From contig NZ_JBEXNL010000016.1 in NCBI RefSeq assembly GCF_040611135.1, forward strand, positions 1 to 64,000: a stretch of 64,000 nucleotides of DNA, given 5' to 3'. Under the pieces are notes generated by a model, which saw only the letters and a list, made by a program, of their open reading frames with translations, had not been told where the DNA came from and made no database searches. A program made the position numbers and the translations under genes. Within the stretch, counting starts at the first letter, position 1. Each line of letters begins with the position of its first letter. The DNA is from Tsukamurella sp040611135 (GTDB lineage: Bacteria; Actinomycetota; Actinomycetes; Mycobacteriales; Mycobacteriaceae). Below are positions 1 through 8,424 of the stretch, one piece after another.

Positions 1-142
1 CGAGCGCGCTCCCCACCCCGCCCCGACCCCCCCCGCCGAGCCCCGCCGGTCACGCGCCGCCGGCGGGGCCCTCGGTCTGCCGCCGCCTGGCCCCGCCGGG
101 CCCCCGCCGGCCCCCCCCCCGCGGGGCCCCCGCGTCCGAGTA
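1..142. other. C-rich low-complexity leader of the window
   Basis: These 142 bases are almost pure G and C, with several runs of five or more C and short CCGCCGG/CCGGCGG inverted elements. No reading frame here looks like a gene. It lies just downstream of the stop codon of the acyl-CoA ligase operon, so it could act as an untranslated 3' region or termination zone. No clear stem with a T tract is visible. Confidence 0.4.
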
Positions 143-1660
143 CTACCGGGTGCGCAGCTCGCGCTTGAGGATCTTTCCGGTGCCGCCCTTGGGCAGCTCG
201 GCCAGGAGGTGGACCTCGCGCGGGTACTTGTACGCCGCCAGGCGCTCGCGGCTGAAGTCCGTCAGCGCCTCGGCATCGGCCGTCGCGCCCGGCCGGAGGA
301 CGACGAAGGCGACGACCTCCTCCCCCAGCCGGTCGTCGGGACGCCCGACGACGGCGGCCTCGACGACGTCGGGGTGGCTGTAGAGCACCTCCTCGACCTC
401 GCGCGGGTACACGTTGTAGCCACCGCGGATCACCAGGTCCTTGAGCCGGTCGACGATGAAGAAGTAGCCGTCCTCGTCGCGGTAGCCCAGATCTCCGGTG
501 TGCAGCCAGCCGTTCCGCAGCGCCTCCGCCGTGGCCTCGGGCCGCTTGTAATAGCCCTTCATCACGTTGTGCCCGCGGACCACGATCTCGCCGACGTTGT
601 CGGCGCCGGGCGGGAGCTCGGCACCGTCGGGGTCGACGGCCCGCAGCTCGACGCCCCAGATCGGCTTGCCGATGGAGAGCACCTTGCGCTGTTCGGCGCT
701 GATGTTGAAGGTCGCCGTGGACGCGGTCTCGGAGAGGCCGTAGCCCTCCAGGATCGCCAGTCCCGGGAACTTCTCCTCGAAGGCCCGGATCACGCCGCCC
801 GGAATCGACGCACCGCCGGAGACGGCTGCGCGCAGGCTGCCCAGGTCGCGGCCCGCGGTGTCTTCGCCGAGGAGCGCCACGTACATCGTCGGGACGCCGG
901 ACAGCACCGTGACGCGACGCCGCTCGATCACGTCGACCACCGCGCCCGCCTCGAACCTCGGTACCAGGGCGACCGAACCTCCGGAGCGCACAGCAGCGTT
1001 GAGCACGCTCGACAGCCCGAAGACGTGGAACAACGGCAACGCGCCGAGCGCGACGTCGTCGTCGCGCATGCCGAACAGCTGCGGCGCGATGGTGCAGTTC
1101 ATGTACAGCTCGAAGTGGGTGAGCTCGGCGCCCTTGGGGCGCCCCGTCGTGCCGGAGGTGTAGAGCAGCACGGCGGTGTCGTCGGAGCTCGTGGGGTGGA
1201 TCTCCCCCGTGTCCGGCTCGGCCAGGAGCTCGGCGAAGGCCACGGCGCCCGACGGCGTCGGTGCGCCCAGCGACACCACCGCCACGTCGGCCACCCCGGC
1301 CTCCGCCGCGCCCGCCAGTGCGGCCTCGGCGGAGAAGTCGGAGGCGATGAGCAGCTTCGCGTCGCTGTCGCCCACGTGGTACGCCACCTCGCGGGCGGTG
1401 AACAGCGGGTTGAGCGGCACCATCGTCAGGCCGGCTTTGAGGATGCCGAAGTAGACCAGCACGAACTCCGGGAGGTTCGGGAGCTGCACGGCCACCTTGT
1501 CCCCCGGCGCGAGCCCGCGCGCCAGCAACGAGGCGGCGATCCGCCCCGACTGGTCGTCGACCTCGCGGTAGGTGATCTCGCGGTCGCCGAAGTACAGGGC
1601 CGGTGCATCGGGCGTCGCGGAAGCCGACTCGCGCAGCATGACCGCCAGGTTGAACGACAT
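143..1660 (-). CDS. Acyl-CoA synthetase / AMP-dependent fatty-acid CoA ligase
   Basis: Adenylate-forming ligase of 505 residues, the normal length for FadD/long-chain-acyl-CoA-synthetase-like enzymes. It activates a carboxylic acid to acyl-AMP and then to the CoA thioester in the cytoplasm. Visible motifs are the P-loop YTSGTTGRPKG (about residue 167), the GYGLSETAST adenine-binding segment, the hinge DRLKDLVIRGGYNVYP and the C-terminal catalytic lysine in KGGTGKILKREL. It is the last gene of a 12-gene leftward operon and begins 4 bp after the lactonase gene. The pairing suggests that it activates the hydroxy acid released by that lactonase. The exact substrate cannot be read from the sequence; aromatic, branched or medium-chain acids remain possible. 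Confidence 0.92.
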   Translation of the reverse strand: MSFNLAVMLRESASATPDAPALYFGDREITYREVDDQSGRIAASLLARGLAPGDKVAVQLPNLPEFVLVYFGILKAGLTMVPLNPLFTAREVAYHVGDSDAKLLIASDFSAEAALAGAAEAGVADVAVVSLGAPTPSGAVAFAELLAEPDTGEIHPTSSDDTAVLLYTSGTTGRPKGAELTHFELYMNCTIAPQLFGMRDDDVALGALPLFHVFGLSSVLNAAVRSGGSVALVPRFEAGAVVDVIERRRVTVLSGVPTMYVALLGEDTAGRDLGSLRAAVSGGASIPGGVIRAFEEKFPGLAILEGYGLSETASTATFNISAEQRKVLSIGKPIWGVELRAVDPDGAELPPGADNVGEIVVRGHNVMKGYYKRPEATAEALRNGWLHTGDLGYRDEDGYFFIVDRLKDLVIRGGYNVYPREVEEVLYSHPDVVEAAVVGRPDDRLGEEVVAFVVLRPGATADAEALTDFSRERLAAYKYPREVHLLAELPKGGTGKILKRELRTR

Positions 1661-1664
1661 GTGC

Positions 1665-2645
1665 CTACTCCCCCGCCAGCACGCGACGCGGGACGTCGAC
1701 CAGCATGGTGTCGATCTGCGCCTGCGTCACGCCGCGCTCGAGAACGTACGGGAAGACGTCCTCGAAGACGTGCGTGTAGTGCCACTGGAGCATGCCCGCC
1801 TTGACGTTCGGGTCGATCCAGTCGATGTAGCAGGACGCGTCCTGCGAGAGCACGATCTTCTCGGTGTAGCCACGGCGCACCATCTCGATGAGCGTGTCGT
1901 TGCGGGCCTCGAAGGTGGTCTCGAGGTTGATGCCGAACCGGTCGAAGCCCAGCGTGAAGCCGGCGTCGGCGAGTGCGGACAGGTGCTCGACGTCGGTGGA
2001 ATCGCCGCTGTGCCCCAGCACGATCCGGCTCGGGTCCACGCCCTCCTCGTCGCACATCACCCGCTTGACCAGCAGGCCGGTCTCGGTCCCCGGGTGGGTG
2101 TGCACGGTGATCGGGACGCCTGTGGCATCGTGTGCCTTCGCCACCGCTCGCATCACTCGTTCCACGCCCTCGGTGAGTCCGTGGTGGTCGATCGCGCACT
2201 TGAGCATGCCCGCCTTCACACCGGTGTCTGCGATACCGCTCTCGATGTCGCGGACGAACATGTCCACCATGGGATCCGGGAAGTCGATCCCGGTCATCGC
2301 CGTCAGAGCCGGGCCGCGGTACATGAAGTACCGCGGCACATCGCGGTAGGTGTAGACACCCGTCGCCGCGACGATCCGCACGGGCGTGCGCTCCGCGATC
2401 CGTTGGATGCGCGGGATGTAGCGGCCGAGGCCCACCACCGTCGGATCGACGATGGTGCGCACCCCGGCGTCGTACGCCCTCTGCAACTGCGCCACCGCGT
2501 CGTCCGCGCGGGCGTCCTCGTCACCGAAGTCCTCGGGATAGTTCTGCTGGATGTCCGGGGTGAGCACGAAGACGTGCTCGTGCATCAGCGTGACGCCGAG
2601 GTCGGCGGCGTCGACGTCTCCGGTGACGGTGTGGACGGCTCCCAT
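1665..2645 (-). CDS. Phosphotriesterase-family lactonase (QsdA/Php-like)
   Basis: Amidohydrolase-superfamily TIM barrel of 326 residues. The binuclear metal ligands are all visible: H22 and H24 in MHEHVF, the carbamylatable K149 in AGMLKC, H182 in ITVHTH, H212 in GHSGDSTD and D269 in SQDASCYIDW. The family includes phosphotriesterase-like lactonases such as Rhodococcus QsdA and mycobacterial Php, which open gamma- or acyl-homoserine lactones. It lies directly upstream of an acyl-CoA ligase, as qsdA does with its ligase in Rhodococcus (family knowledge from memory). The expected product would be a hydroxy acid ready for CoA activation. True phosphotriesterase activity is less likely in this catabolic context. 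Confidence 0.85.
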   Translation of the reverse strand: MGAVHTVTGDVDAADLGVTLMHEHVFVLTPDIQQNYPEDFGDEDARADDAVAQLQRAYDAGVRTIVDPTVVGLGRYIPRIQRIAERTPVRIVAATGVYTYRDVPRYFMYRGPALTAMTGIDFPDPMVDMFVRDIESGIADTGVKAGMLKCAIDHHGLTEGVERVMRAVAKAHDATGVPITVHTHPGTETGLLVKRVMCDEEGVDPSRIVLGHSGDSTDVEHLSALADAGFTLGFDRFGINLETTFEARNDTLIEMVRRGYTEKIVLSQDASCYIDWIDPNVKAGMLQWHYTHVFEDVFPYVLERGVTQAQIDTMLVDVPRRVLAGE

Positions 2646-2693
2646 GGTTCCTACTTTCGACGGTGACTCGCGCTGGGGCTGGGCGGGTTTCGG

Positions 2694-3779
2694 TCAGGCG
2701 GGCAGGTCGATCAGGCCCGCGAGCGCGGCGCGGTGCCGGCCGGCGGTGCCCAGCCCGATCTGATCGGCCTTGGCGCGCTTGAGATACAGGTGCACCGGTG
2801 CCTCCCAGGTCATGCCGATGCCGCCGTGCAGCTGCACCGCCTCGTCCGCCGCACGCACGGCGAGGTCCGAGCAGTACGCGGCGGCCACGGCGACCGCGAT
2901 GACACTCTCGGGATCCTCGGGCCCCAGTTCCGCCAGGGTGACCACGGCCGAACGGGCCGCCGCAGACGCGGACTCCACATCGGCGTACAGCTCGGCGAGC
3001 CGGTGCTTGAGCGCCTGGAAGCCGCCCACGACCCGGCCGAACTGCCTGCGCTCCTTGAGATACGCGACCGTGGTGCTCACGCACCAGCGCGCGACACCGG
3101 CCTGCTCGGCGGCCAGGAGCGCGGCTCCGGTGAGCAGGCCCGCGCGGATCGCGGCGGCACCGTCGGCCGTGAGCACGTCGCCCCGGGCTCCGTCGAGGAC
3201 GACGTCGGCGAGCTGCCGCGTCATGTCCAGGGAGGAGACCGGCTCGATCCGGGTGTCCGAGGCCGGGACGGCGTACAGCGCACCGTCGGAGCCCGGAACG
3301 AGGAGCACCTCGGCACCGATCGCCCCGGCGACGGAGCGCACGGTGCCCGACAGCGCACCGTCGACGACCGGGACCGTCGGCGCCGGCCCGTGCGGGTCCG
3401 CGGAGAAGGGCACCACCAGCGCCGCGGAGCGCTCCCCGGTGGCGAGCCGGGACGCCAGGACCGACGCACCGGCGGCGAGCGCCGTCGCGGTGGCGATGCC
3501 CGCGGAGGTGAGGAAGTCCGTTGCCGCGCAGGCGGCCCCGAGCTCCTCCGCGGCGACGCCCGCCACGGCCGCACCGGCACCGGCACCGCCCAGGTCCTCG
3601 GGGACGAGCAGGCCGGCGACGCCCATCTCCGCGAGCTCGCCGTCGATCGCGGGGACCGGGGTCCCGTCGTACGCCGCGATGAGGTCCGACGGTGCCACCC
3701 GCTTCTCGAGCAGGTCGCGGACCGCGGCGCGCAGGTCGTCCTCGACATCGGTGTTCAGCAGTTGCGGTGTGAGGCTCAC
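2694..3779 (-). CDS. Acyl-CoA dehydrogenase (short/divergent FadE subunit)
   Basis: A 361-residue acyl-CoA dehydrogenase, FAD-dependent and introducing an alpha-beta double bond into acyl-CoA. The C-terminal domain is clear, with YLKERRQFGRVVGGFQALKH, then AVQLHGGIGMTWE and HLYLKRAK near the end. The GTG start at 3779 overlaps the upstream gene's TGA (GTGA), a typical translational coupling signal. An in-frame longer reading upstream is a shadow of the neighbouring dehydrogenase. It pairs with the next gene as an adjacent FadE couple, an arrangement known to give alpha2-beta2 heterotetramers in actinobacterial steroid degradation. Which acyl chain is used here is unknown. Confidence 0.9.
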   Translation of the reverse strand: MSLTPQLLNTDVEDDLRAAVRDLLEKRVAPSDLIAAYDGTPVPAIDGELAEMGVAGLLVPEDLGGAGAGAAVAGVAAEELGAACAATDFLTSAGIATATALAAGASVLASRLATGERSAALVVPFSADPHGPAPTVPVVDGALSGTVRSVAGAIGAEVLLVPGSDGALYAVPASDTRIEPVSSLDMTRQLADVVLDGARGDVLTADGAAAIRAGLLTGAALLAAEQAGVARWCVSTTVAYLKERRQFGRVVGGFQALKHRLAELYADVESASAAARSAVVTLAELGPEDPESVIAVAVAAAYCSDLAVRAADEAVQLHGGIGMTWEAPVHLYLKRAKADQIGLGTAGRHRAALAGLIDLPA

Positions 3780-4963
3780 TTGGGCACGTCCTTCCACGGC
3801 AGGTCCTTGTCGACCCGGTGTTCCGGCGGCAGGCCCAGCACGCGCTCCGCCACGATGTTCTTGAGGATCTCGGAGGTGCCGCCCTCGATCGAGTTGCCCT
3901 TGGCTCGCAGATAGCGGTACCCCGCGTCGCGGCCGTAGAAATCGACCCGCTCGGGGCGGACCATCGCCCAGTCGCCGTACCGCAGGCCGTCCTCGCCGAG
4001 CAGCTCCAACTCCAGGCCGGAGAGCTTCTGGTTGAGCCGGGCGAAGGAGAGCTTCATCGCCGCGCCCTCCGGCCCGGGTTGCCCGGACGCGAGCTTCTGT
4101 CCCAGTCGCTGCGCCGTCACGCGAGCGACCTCGCTGTCCACCCACAGGCGGAGCAGGTCGTCGTGCAGGTCGGGCGTGCGCAGCTCGGGCCGCTCGCGCC
4201 AGGTCGTGGCGACGACGCCGATCATGCCGCTCTCGCGCCGCGACGCCCGGCCACCGATGGCGACCCGCTCGTTGTTGAGCGTGGCGTTCGCGACCTGCCA
4301 CCCCTGCCCCACGGCGCCGAGGCGGTGGCCGTCCGGGATGCGGACGCCCTCGAGGAAGACCTCGTTGAACTCGGCCTCGCCGGTGATCTGCCGCAGTGGC
4401 CGCACGTCGATGCCCGGGTCGGACATGTCGCACAGGAAGTAGCTCAAGCCCTTGTGCTTCGGCAGATCCGGGTCGGTGCGGGCGACGAGGATCGCCCACT
4501 GCGCGTTGTGCGCACCCGAGGTCCACACCTTCTGGCCGGTGACGATCCAGTCGTCGCCGTCACGCACCGCGCGAGTGGCGAGGCCCGCGAGGTCGGAGCC
4601 CGCGCCGGGCTCGCTGAACAGCTGGCACCAGATCTCCTCGCCGGTCCACAGCGGCCGCAGGAAGCGGTCGATCTGCTCGGGCGTGCCGAAGGCCAGGATG
4701 GTCGGCGCGGCCATCCCGAGGCCGATCCCGTTGACGTGGCTGCGATTGTCGGGCGCGCCGGCCGCCGCGAAGCGGGCGTCCACCGCCTGCTGCAACGACC
4801 TCGACAGGCCCAGGCCGCCGCGCCCCTCGGGGTAGGCGACCCACGCCAGACCCGCGTCGTACCGGGCCCGGAGGAACTCGAGCGGATCCGTCGTGGCCGG
4901 AGGGTGCGCGGCGAGGAAGTCGTCGACCTTCCGGGCGAGTTCCTCCGGGCCCGGCGCCGTCAC
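3776..4963 (-). CDS. Acyl-CoA dehydrogenase (FadE, larger partner)
   Basis: A 395-residue acyl-CoA dehydrogenase. The middle domain shows CQLFSEPGAGSDLAGL (flavin/substrate contact) and DWIVTGQKVWTSGAHNAQW. The C-terminal part has YRYLRAKGNSIEGGTSEI, the usual FAD-binding end. The start is a GTG at 4963 inside a GTGA overlap with the upstream dehydrogenase; codons upstream of it belong to another frame's gene. It is coupled on both sides to other dehydrogenases, giving three in a row (2694-6189), and probably pairs with the 361-residue gene downstream in the operon. Three consecutive FadE genes suggest a substrate needing more than one dehydrogenation step, or a heteromeric enzyme. Confidence 0.91.
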   Translation of the reverse strand: MTAPGPEELARKVDDFLAAHPPATTDPLEFLRARYDAGLAWVAYPEGRGGLGLSRSLQQAVDARFAAAGAPDNRSHVNGIGLGMAAPTILAFGTPEQIDRFLRPLWTGEEIWCQLFSEPGAGSDLAGLATRAVRDGDDWIVTGQKVWTSGAHNAQWAILVARTDPDLPKHKGLSYFLCDMSDPGIDVRPLRQITGEAEFNEVFLEGVRIPDGHRLGAVGQGWQVANATLNNERVAIGGRASRRESGMIGVVATTWRERPELRTPDLHDDLLRLWVDSEVARVTAQRLGQKLASGQPGPEGAAMKLSFARLNQKLSGLELELLGEDGLRYGDWAMVRPERVDFYGRDAGYRYLRAKGNSIEGGTSEILKNIVAERVLGLPPEHRVDKDLPWKDVPK

Positions 4964-6189
4964 TGCGCCTTCTTGGCGGCGACGCGCTTGAGCTCCGCCC
5001 GGGCCAGCGAGTTCTTGTGCACCTCGTCCGGGCCGTCGGCGAATCGCAGGGTGCGGATCCCTGCGTACGCCTCGGCGAGCGAGAAGTCCTGCGAGAGACC
5101 GCCCGCGCCGTGCGCCTGGATGGCCTTGTCGAGGATCCACTGCACCGTCTGGGGGGTGGCGATCTTGATCGCCTGGATCTCCGTGTGCGCGCCACGGTTG
5201 CCCACGGTGTCCATCAGCCACGCGGTCTTGAGGACGAGCAGGCGCAACTGCTCGATCCGCACGCGGGACTCGGCGATCCAGTCGCGGATCACACCCTGCT
5301 CGGACAGCGGCTTGCCGAACGCGGTGCGCCCCGAGACCCGATCGCACATCATCTCGATCGCACGCTCGGCGACACCGATCGAACGCATGCAGTGGTGGAT
5401 GCGGCCGGGCCCGAGGCGCGCCTGCGCGATGGCGAAACCGTCGCCCTCCTCGCCGATGAGGTTCGTCGCGGGGACGCGCACATCGGTGAACCGGAGCTCG
5501 GCGTGGCCGCCGTGGTTGTTGTCGTCGTAGCCGAACACCTGCATGCCGCGCAGCACCTCGAGGCCGGGGGTGTCTCGCGGCACGAGGATCTGCGACTGCT
5601 GGCGATGGCGCTCGGCATCGGGGGCGGTCTTACCCATGACGATGAAGACCGCGCAGTTCGGGTTCATCGCGCCCGTGATCCACCACTTGCGGCCGTTGAT
5701 CACGTAGTCGTCGCCGTCGCGGACGATCGACAGGCCGATGTTGGTGGCATCGGAGCTGGCGACGTCGGGCTCGGTCATCGCGAAGGCGGAGCGGATGTCG
5801 CCGTTCAGCAGCGGCGTCAGCCACCTCTCCTTCTGCTCGGCGGTGCCGAATTCGTTGAGCACCTCCATGTTCCCCGTGTCGGGCGCGGCGCAGTTGAACA
5901 CGGCGGGCGCGAGATGCAGGCTGCGGCCGGTGATCTCGGCGAGCGGCGCGTACTGCAGGTTGGTCAGGCCCGCACCGTTCTCGCCCGGGAGGAAGAAGTT
6001 CCAGAAGCCCCGGCTGCGGGCCTCGGCGCGCAGCTCGCCGAGCACCGGGACGCTGTCCCAGGCCCAGCGGTCATCCAGCTCGGCCAGCTGGCGGTGGAAG
6101 GTCTCCTCCGCCGGATAGACGTGGCTGTCCATGAAGTCGGCCACCTGCCCGATGAGCTCGGTGGTCTTGGCGTCGTACCCGAATTCCAT
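4960..6189 (-). CDS. Acyl-CoA dehydrogenase (FadE)
   Basis: A 409-residue acyl-CoA dehydrogenase with the core AFAMTEPDVASSDATN, YVINGRKWWITGAMNPNC and the C-terminal FADGPDEVHKNSLARAEL. The last segment resembles ACAD10/ACAD11-type and FadE2-like enzymes, which work with aminoglycoside-phosphotransferase-like proteins. Exactly such a protein is encoded 1 bp upstream (6191-7207). In animals ACAD10/11 are fusions of an APH-like kinase domain with an acyl-CoA dehydrogenase that handle 4-hydroxy acyl-CoAs. This adjacency therefore supports a role in 4-hydroxy-acid (lactone-derived) breakdown. That substrate assignment is inference; the enzyme family is clear. Confidence 0.91.
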   Translation of the reverse strand: MEFGYDAKTTELIGQVADFMDSHVYPAEETFHRQLAELDDRWAWDSVPVLGELRAEARSRGFWNFFLPGENGAGLTNLQYAPLAEITGRSLHLAPAVFNCAAPDTGNMEVLNEFGTAEQKERWLTPLLNGDIRSAFAMTEPDVASSDATNIGLSIVRDGDDYVINGRKWWITGAMNPNCAVFIVMGKTAPDAERHRQQSQILVPRDTPGLEVLRGMQVFGYDDNNHGGHAELRFTDVRVPATNLIGEEGDGFAIAQARLGPGRIHHCMRSIGVAERAIEMMCDRVSGRTAFGKPLSEQGVIRDWIAESRVRIEQLRLLVLKTAWLMDTVGNRGAHTEIQAIKIATPQTVQWILDKAIQAHGAGGLSQDFSLAEAYAGIRTLRFADGPDEVHKNSLARAELKRVAAKKAQ

Positions 6190-6190
6190 G

Positions 6191-7207
6191 TCAGTTCTCC
6201 TTCAGTGCGTCGAGTCCGGCGTCGAGCAGCGGGTTCACGGCCTGCCCGGCCTCGGCGAAGCCCTCGCCCACGGTCTGGCCGTTGACGTAGCGGTAGTGGA
6301 TGCCCTCGACGATGCCGGCGAGCTTGAAGCTCGCGAGGGCGATGTAGAAGCCGAGGTCGCCGAGGTCGCGGCTCGACCCGGCGGCGTAGCGGTCGATGAT
6401 CTGCTGTTCGCTGAGGAAGCCCGGAGCCTCCGAGACATCGCTGACGGTGCCCGCGGAGATCTTCGCGAGCCGGCCGTAGACCAGCATCAGGGCGAGGTCG
6501 GTGAGCGAGTCGCCGATGGTCGCGAGCTCCCAGTCGACGACGGCGCCGGGCTCGTCCTGCGGGGTCACGAGCACGTTGTCGAGCCGGTAGTCGCCGTGCA
6601 CGATTCCGGGCGTCGCGTCCGCGGGGACCCGAGCCTCGAGCGCCGAGAACAGCTCGTCGACCTTGGGCAGCTCGCGGGTGTGCGCGGCGGCGAACTGCTT
6701 GCGCCAGCGCTGCACCTGCCGGCCGAGGAAGCCCTCGGGGCGGCCGTAGTCGGCGAGACCGACGCTCGCCGGATCGACGTGGTGCAGCTCCACCAGGGTG
6801 TCCACGAGCCGCTCGGAGATCGCGCGGGTGCGGTCGGCGCCCAGCGCCTCGAGCTCGGACGCACGCCGGTAGGGCACACCGTCGATCTCGCTCATGAGGT
6901 AGAACCGAGCCCCGAGCACCTCGGGATCGTCGCAGAACGCGTACATCACGGGGACGGGCACGGCGGTACCGCCGAGCGCCGACATCATCCGGTACTCGCG
7001 GCCCATGTCGTGCGCCGTGGCCAACAGTTTGCCGACGGGCGGGCGGCGCAGGATCCAGGAGGAGGCACCGTCGGAGACGCGGTAGGTGAGGTTGGACTTG
7101 CCGCCCGCGATGAGAACGGCCGTCAGGTCCGAGCCCGCGCCCTGCACGTGCTGCGGGAGCCAGGAGCCGAGGACGTCGAGGTCGAGTCCGGGATGCTGCT
7201 GCGTCAT
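6191..7207 (-). CDS. APH-family phosphotransferase (ACAD10/11 kinase-domain-like, FadE36-like)
   Basis: A 338-residue protein with an aminoglycoside-phosphotransferase/choline-kinase fold. It shows the ATP-binding GGKSNLTYRVSDG near residue 30, the catalytic loop GIVHGDYRLDNVLV and the Mg-binding VVDWELATIGDSLTDLALM. The real start is the ATG at 7207, which shares one base with the upstream MaoC stop (TGATG). It is not an antibiotic resistance gene: this subfamily travels with acyl-CoA dehydrogenases and corresponds to the kinase half of ACAD10/11, which phosphorylates 4-hydroxyacyl-CoA before elimination. The neighbouring dehydrogenase and lactonase fit that chemistry. The function is by family analogy. 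Confidence 0.85.
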   Translation of the reverse strand: MTQQHPGLDLDVLGSWLPQHVQGAGSDLTAVLIAGGKSNLTYRVSDGASSWILRRPPVGKLLATAHDMGREYRMMSALGGTAVPVPVMYAFCDDPEVLGARFYLMSEIDGVPYRRASELEALGADRTRAISERLVDTLVELHHVDPASVGLADYGRPEGFLGRQVQRWRKQFAAAHTRELPKVDELFSALEARVPADATPGIVHGDYRLDNVLVTPQDEPGAVVDWELATIGDSLTDLALMLVYGRLAKISAGTVSDVSEAPGFLSEQQIIDRYAAGSSRDLGDLGFYIALASFKLAGIVEGIHYRYVNGQTVGEGFAEAGQAVNPLLDAGLDALKEN

Positions 7208-7659
7208 CAGAACACCACCACCGAGACGATCTCGCCGACGCACGCCGGGCGGTCGCCGCCCTCGATCTCGATGGTCACCTTCGCGATCACCTGCTGGCCA
7301 CCGCCGCCCGGGGTGACGGACAGCAGCTCGACGCCGGCGCGCACCCGGGACCCGACGGGCACCGGAGCCGGGAAGCGAACCTTGTTGCTGCCGTAGTTGA
7401 CCCCCATCTTCGTGCCCTCGACGGTGTAGATCTGCCACGTCAGCATGGGGATCAGCGAGAGGGTGAGGTAGCCGTGGGCGATGGTCGTGCCGAACGGTCC
7501 GGCCTTCGCCTTCTCCGGGTCGACGTGGATCCACTGGTGATCGCCGGTCGCCTCGGCGAACATGTCGATGCGCTTCTGGTCGATCTCGACCCAGTCGCTG
7601 TAGCCGAGGTGCTCGCCAACGGCCGCCTGCAACTCCTCGAGTCCGTTGAGTACCCGCAT
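7207..7659 (-). CDS. MaoC-family enoyl-CoA hydratase / dehydratase
   Basis: A 150-residue single hot-dog-fold MaoC protein. The hydratase-2 motif is visible as HVDPEKAKAGPFGTTIAHGYLTLSLIP, split over residues about 59-86, with the catalytic Asp/His pair in D..(4)..G...AHG. It adds water to a trans-2-enoyl-CoA, generally giving the (R)-3-hydroxy form that a FabG-like dehydrogenase then oxidises. Such a dehydrogenase is encoded 12 bp upstream (7672-8424). The length matches standalone bacterial MaoC/NodN proteins. In this operon it supplies the hydration step after the FadE enzymes. Confidence 0.9.
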   Translation of the reverse strand: MRVLNGLEELQAAVGEHLGYSDWVEIDQKRIDMFAEATGDHQWIHVDPEKAKAGPFGTTIAHGYLTLSLIPMLTWQIYTVEGTKMGVNYGSNKVRFPAPVPVGSRVRAGVELLSVTPGGGGQQVIAKVTIEIEGGDRPACVGEIVSVVVF

Positions 7660-7671
7660 GATGGTGTGCCC

Positions 7672-8424
7672 CTAGTCCTTCGGTCCGCCGGCGACGTAGA
7701 CCACCTGGCCGGAGACGAAGCCTGCGCCCTCGCTCGCGAAGAAGCTGGCGGTGTGGGCGATGTCGGCGGGCAGGCCGACGCGCTGCACCGGGATCTCCTT
7801 GGCCGCAGCGGTCTTGAAGTCCTCGAACGAGACTCCCATGCGCTCCGCGGTGGCGGCGGTCATGTCCGTGGCGATGAAGCCCGGAGCGATCGCGTTGGCG
7901 GTGACGCCGAACCGACCCAGCTCCAGGGCGAGGGTCTTCGTCAGGCCCTGCATACCGGCCTTCGCGGCCGAGTAGTTGGCCTGGCCGCGGTTGCCGAGCG
8001 CCGAGGTCGACGACAGATTGACGATGCGGCCCCACCCCTCCTTGGTCTGGTACTTCTGTACCTCGCGCGACATCAGGAAGGCACCCCGCAGGTGCACGCC
8101 CATCACCGAATCCCAGTCGGAGACGGTCATCTTGAAGATCAGGTTGTCGCGGATGATGCCGGCGTTGTTGATGAGGATCGTGGGCGGGCCCAGCTCCTCG
8201 GCGACGCGGGACACCGCGGTGGTCACCCTCTCTTCGTCCGAGACATCGACGCCGACGCCGATCGCACGGCCGCCGGCGGCGGTGATCCGGTCGGCGACCT
8301 CCTGGCAGGCGGCCTCGTCGAGGTCGAGCACGGCGACGGCGTGGCCGTCGGAGGCGAGGCGGGCCGCGACCTCGGCACCGATGCCGCGGGCGGCTCCGGT
8401 CACGATGGCGATGCGCTGGGTCAT
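7672..8424 (-). CDS. Short-chain dehydrogenase, FabG-like 3-hydroxyacyl-CoA dehydrogenase
   Basis: A classical short-chain dehydrogenase of 250 residues. It has the cofactor motif VTGAARGIGAEVAARL at the N-terminus, the NNAG motif, the active-site Ser in NLSSTSALG, and the YSAAK catalytic pair. The ATG at 8424 overlaps the upstream HAD gene's TGA by 4 bp (ATGA). An in-frame extension beyond that ATG only reads through the HAD gene's strand and is not used. It most likely oxidises a 3-hydroxyacyl-CoA to 3-ketoacyl-CoA with NAD(P), after the MaoC hydratase. A reductive FabG role is possible but less fitting in a degradative operon. Confidence 0.9.
   Translation of the reverse strand: MTQRIAIVTGAARGIGAEVAARLASDGHAVAVLDLDEAACQEVADRITAAGGRAIGVGVDVSDEERVTTAVSRVAEELGPPTILINNAGIIRDNLIFKMTVSDWDSVMGVHLRGAFLMSREVQKYQTKEGWGRIVNLSSTSALGNRGQANYSAAKAGMQGLTKTLALELGRFGVTANAIAPGFIATDMTAATAERMGVSFEDFKTAAAKEIPVQRVGLPADIAHTASFFASEGAGFVSGQVVYVAGGPKD

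Noticed and set aside
209..1804. Long open frame of 531 codons on the + strand over the acyl-CoA ligase
   Set aside because: It is the antisense shadow of the ligase, produced by GC-rich third positions. The peptide is His/Arg/Asp-rich with no recognisable domain, while the opposite strand has full AMP-ligase motifs.
3818..5530. Open frame of 570 codons on the + strand over acyl-CoA dehydrogenases
   Set aside because: Antisense shadow; the minus-strand proteins show clear acyl-CoA dehydrogenase signatures and coupled start/stop overlaps.
6191..7207. Antibiotic-resistance aminoglycoside phosphotransferase
   Set aside because: The APH fold is real, but the gene is embedded in a beta-oxidation operon next to acyl-CoA dehydrogenases, which is the setting of ACAD10/11-like kinases.
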